In this document: piece by piece, positions 4,490 through 6,231 of the stretch
Layout: each line of letters begins with the position of its first letter
Position numbering within the stretch: position 1 is the first letter of the stretch
Source: Thermoleophilaceae bacterium
GTDB lineage: Bacteria; Actinomycetota; Thermoleophilia; Solirubrobacterales; Thermoleophilaceae
Assembly: GCA_013812005.1 (NCBI GenBank)
Contig: JACCUE010000171.1
Location: forward strand, 1-6,231
Reading direction: 5' to 3'
Length of the DNA stretch: 6,231 nucleotides
Position numbers and translations under genes: made by a program
The notes under the pieces: generated by a model
What the model was told of the DNA's origin: nothing
Seen by the model: the letters and a program-made list of their open reading frames with translations, nothing else
The model's database searches: none

Positions 4490-6136
4490 CTACGTGCCCG
4501 GCACCAGCCCCTCGACGGCGGCCACGCGCCGCCAGCCCTCGAGCTGGGCCGCCACCTCAGCGTCGTCCCAGCCCAGCTCGGGCGCCATCGCGCGGGCCAC
4601 GGCTGCCGCCCCCTCCGATCCGGGCTCGGTGAGCCGGCGCGCGTCGAGCAGGCCGAGGCGCGTGCGGCGCAGCATCACGTCGGCCACGGAGCGCGTCTGC
4701 TCCCGGCGCGCGGCGAACGCCGCCTCGGCCACCAGGTCGGGCAGCTCCGGGCTCACCCGGGCCGCCAGCTCGGGCGAGTGGCTCGCGAGCGTCAGCACGT
4801 CTAGGGCGGCGTGGCCGTAGCGCCCGGCCAGCGCGGCGCGAGACACCTCGTCGACCCCGTCGACCTCGGGCAGCTCAGAGGGATCCGCCGGCATGCCCAA
4901 CGGGATCTCGTGGGTGCGGCAGGGCGCCTCACGACCCTCGCGCTCCACGATCCGGTCGACGGCCATCTTGGCCATCCGCCGCCAGGTGGTGAGCTTGCCG
5001 CCGGTGATGGTGACCATGCCGGAGCTGGTCTCGTACAGCTCGGCCTTACGGGAGATGTCCACGGACTTCTTCGGATCGCCGGTGGAGATGAGGGGCCGCA
5101 CCCCCGCGTAGGCGCCGGTCAGGTCCCCGCCGGCGAGCGACGTTCCGCAATAGTCGTTGACCACGGCCAGCAGGTAGTCGACATCGGTCTCGGAGGGAGG
5201 GATGTGGTCGAGCGAGCCCTCGTAGTCGTTGTCGGTGGTGCCGATCAGCGTGCGCCCCAGCCACGGGAGCACGAAGATCGAACGTCCGGATCCGGCCGGC
5301 ACGATCGCGCCGGCGACCACGGGCAGGTCTTCCGTCGACACCGTCATGTGGGTGCCGCGGCTGGGGCGGATGCGCGGCACCTCGGCTTCGTCGTGCAGCT
5401 CATCGGGGCGAAGGCGGTCGGCCCACACGCCGGTGGCGTTGACCACGTTGGCGGCGCGCAGCTCGAACTCCCCACCGCCGACGGCGTCGGTGCACAGCGC
5501 CCCGGCGGCCCGGCTCCGGCGCTCGATGAGGCCGGTCACCTCCACGCTGTTGCAGCAGACCGCGCCGAAGCGCTCCGCCTCGCCGAGGGCGGTGAGCACC
5601 AGGCGCACGTCGTCGGTCTGGCAGTCGTAGAAGAGATACGCCGCGCTCGGCTTCTTGGCGGCCAGCGCGGGCAGCAGCCGCACGGTCTCCTCGGCGTCGA
5701 TCGTGCGGTGTCGCTCGGGGCTCCACTCCTCGTCCACGCCGCGGCGCCGGCGCAGGCCCTCCCGGGTCATCACGTCGTACATGTTCAGGCCCACCCCGGT
5801 GATCCGGTCGGGCCTGCGGCCGTCGAACGCGGGGATCAGCAGCGGCAGCGGCCGCACCAGGTGGGGCGCCAGCTTGACCATCAGCTGGCGCTCGAGCAGC
5901 GCTTCGCGCACCAGCCCGAGATCGAAGTTCTGCAGGTAGCGCAGGCCGCCGTGCACGAGCTTGGAGGAGCGGCTGGACGTGCCGGAGGCGTAGTCGGCCT
6001 TCTCGACGAGGGCCACGCTGTAGCCGCGCGATGCGGCGTCGAGCGCGACGCCCGCCCCGGTGATGCCGCCCCCGATCACCAACACGTCGTACTCGTCGCG
6101 CTCGAGTGCGGCCAGTGCGTCGGCCCGTCCGATCAC
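4490..6136 (-). CDS. glpD: FAD-dependent glycerol-3-phosphate dehydrogenase
   Basis: This is a 548-residue flavoprotein that oxidises sn-glycerol 3-phosphate to dihydroxyacetone phosphate at the membrane surface and passes electrons to quinone. It links glycerol and phospholipid turnover to glycolysis and respiration. The N-terminal FAD-binding motif is VLVIGGGITGAG (18-29) with the acidic strand end VEK (44-46). SSRSSKLVHGGLRYLQ (54-69) is the family hallmark after the FAD site. NATGVWAD (233-240), GAYAGVRPL (341-349) with the substrate-binding Arg, and GGKLTTWR (379-386) follow. The C-terminal alpha-helical domain (about 405-520) includes the RREQTRSVADVMLRRTRLG segment. Length is normal. 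The start is GTG and overlaps the upstream stop as GTGA, so it is probably cotranslated with the nitroreductase-like gene; no Shine-Dalgarno is obvious. No glpF or glpK is in view. Confidence 0.96.
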   Translation of the reverse strand: MIGRADALAALERDEYDVLVIGGGITGAGVALDAASRGYSVALVEKADYASGTSSRSSKLVHGGLRYLQNFDLGLVREALLERQLMVKLAPHLVRPLPLLIPAFDGRRPDRITGVGLNMYDVMTREGLRRRRGVDEEWSPERHRTIDAEETVRLLPALAAKKPSAAYLFYDCQTDDVRLVLTALGEAERFGAVCCNSVEVTGLIERRSRAAGALCTDAVGGGEFELRAANVVNATGVWADRLRPDELHDEAEVPRIRPSRGTHMTVSTEDLPVVAGAIVPAGSGRSIFVLPWLGRTLIGTTDNDYEGSLDHIPPSETDVDYLLAVVNDYCGTSLAGGDLTGAYAGVRPLISTGDPKKSVDISRKAELYETSSGMVTITGGKLTTWRRMAKMAVDRIVEREGREAPCRTHEIPLGMPADPSELPEVDGVDEVSRAALAGRYGHAALDVLTLASHSPELAARVSPELPDLVAEAAFAARREQTRSVADVMLRRTRLGLLDARRLTEPGSEGAAAVARAMAPELGWDDAEVAAQLEGWRRVAAVEGLVPGT

Positions 6137-6231
6137 GGCAGGTACGTTACGAAGTCCGCCGGGGGGACCCTGTCGGGCGGCCTCTTCGCCTCTCGCGCGT
6201 GGCCGAGATGGATCAGGCCGACGAACAGCTC
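6133..6231 (-). CDS. Probable nitroreductase-family protein, C-terminal 32 residues only
   Basis: An open frame enters from the right edge and ends at a TGA that overlaps the glpD GTG start by the four bases GTGA. The 32 visible residues start ELFVGLIHLGHAREAK and continue with a Pro-rich stretch to the end DFVTYLP. A strand with a Leu-Gly turn, then Lys/Arg-Pro-Pro and a hydrophobic end is the usual C-terminus of FMN-dependent nitroreductase-family proteins. The catalytic and FMN-binding parts lie outside the window, so the assignment rests on the tail only. Confidence 0.6.
   Translation of the reverse strand, partial: ELFVGLIHLGHAREAKRPPDRVPPADFVTYLP

Noticed and set aside
6137..6170. Separate promoter and leader for glpD
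   Set aside because: This stretch reads as the in-frame end of an upstream gene that overlaps the glpD start, so it is better explained as coding.

Overview
This window is high-GC chromosomal DNA with strong G/C third-position bias and GTG/TTG as well as ATG starts. Genes are tightly packed and mostly on the minus strand. The protein styles fit a high-GC Actinomycetota: a Rho-type protein with a charged insert, an extended LOG protein and a GlpD with a long C-terminal domain. Thermoleophilia (Solirubrobacterales-like) is my guess, but no sequence in the window proves it. I saw no tRNA, rRNA, CRISPR array, transposase or attachment site.

Right to left along the minus strand, in transcription order, the layout is as follows. 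(1) The last codons of a probable nitroreductase-family protein run off the right edge. Its stop overlaps the GTG start of glpD (FAD-dependent glycerol-3-phosphate dehydrogenase) as GTGA. (2) Next is a small XRE-type regulator with an apparent leaderless promoter and a perfect 7+2+7 inverted repeat touching its ATG. It is followed 10 nt later by an eight-helix membrane protein with a DERDE motif, a regulator/membrane-protein pair. (3) A SRPBCC-fold protein has a good Shine-Dalgarno. (4) A Rho-like protein, an extended LOG-family phosphoribohydrolase and a 64-aa two-helix membrane protein form a compact set; the first two overlap by four bases (TTGA). (5) At the left edge a plus-strand gene of unknown function converges on this run.

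The most unusual item is the Rho-like gene. It keeps the Rho N-terminal region and the RNA-binding OB fold. It has lost both Walker A lysines, the catalytic glutamate, the arginine finger, the Q-loop, the R-loop and the C-terminal tail. The frame is intact, codon use is normal and the downstream gene is overlapped, so this looks like a maintained pseudo-ATPase rather than decay. A second point is that the UUGA stop/start overlap between this gene and the LOG gene is exactly the loop of a perfect 6-bp GC-rich hairpin, which suggests tight translational coupling. A third is the self-contained regulator/membrane module with an operator placed over its own -10 box and start codon.
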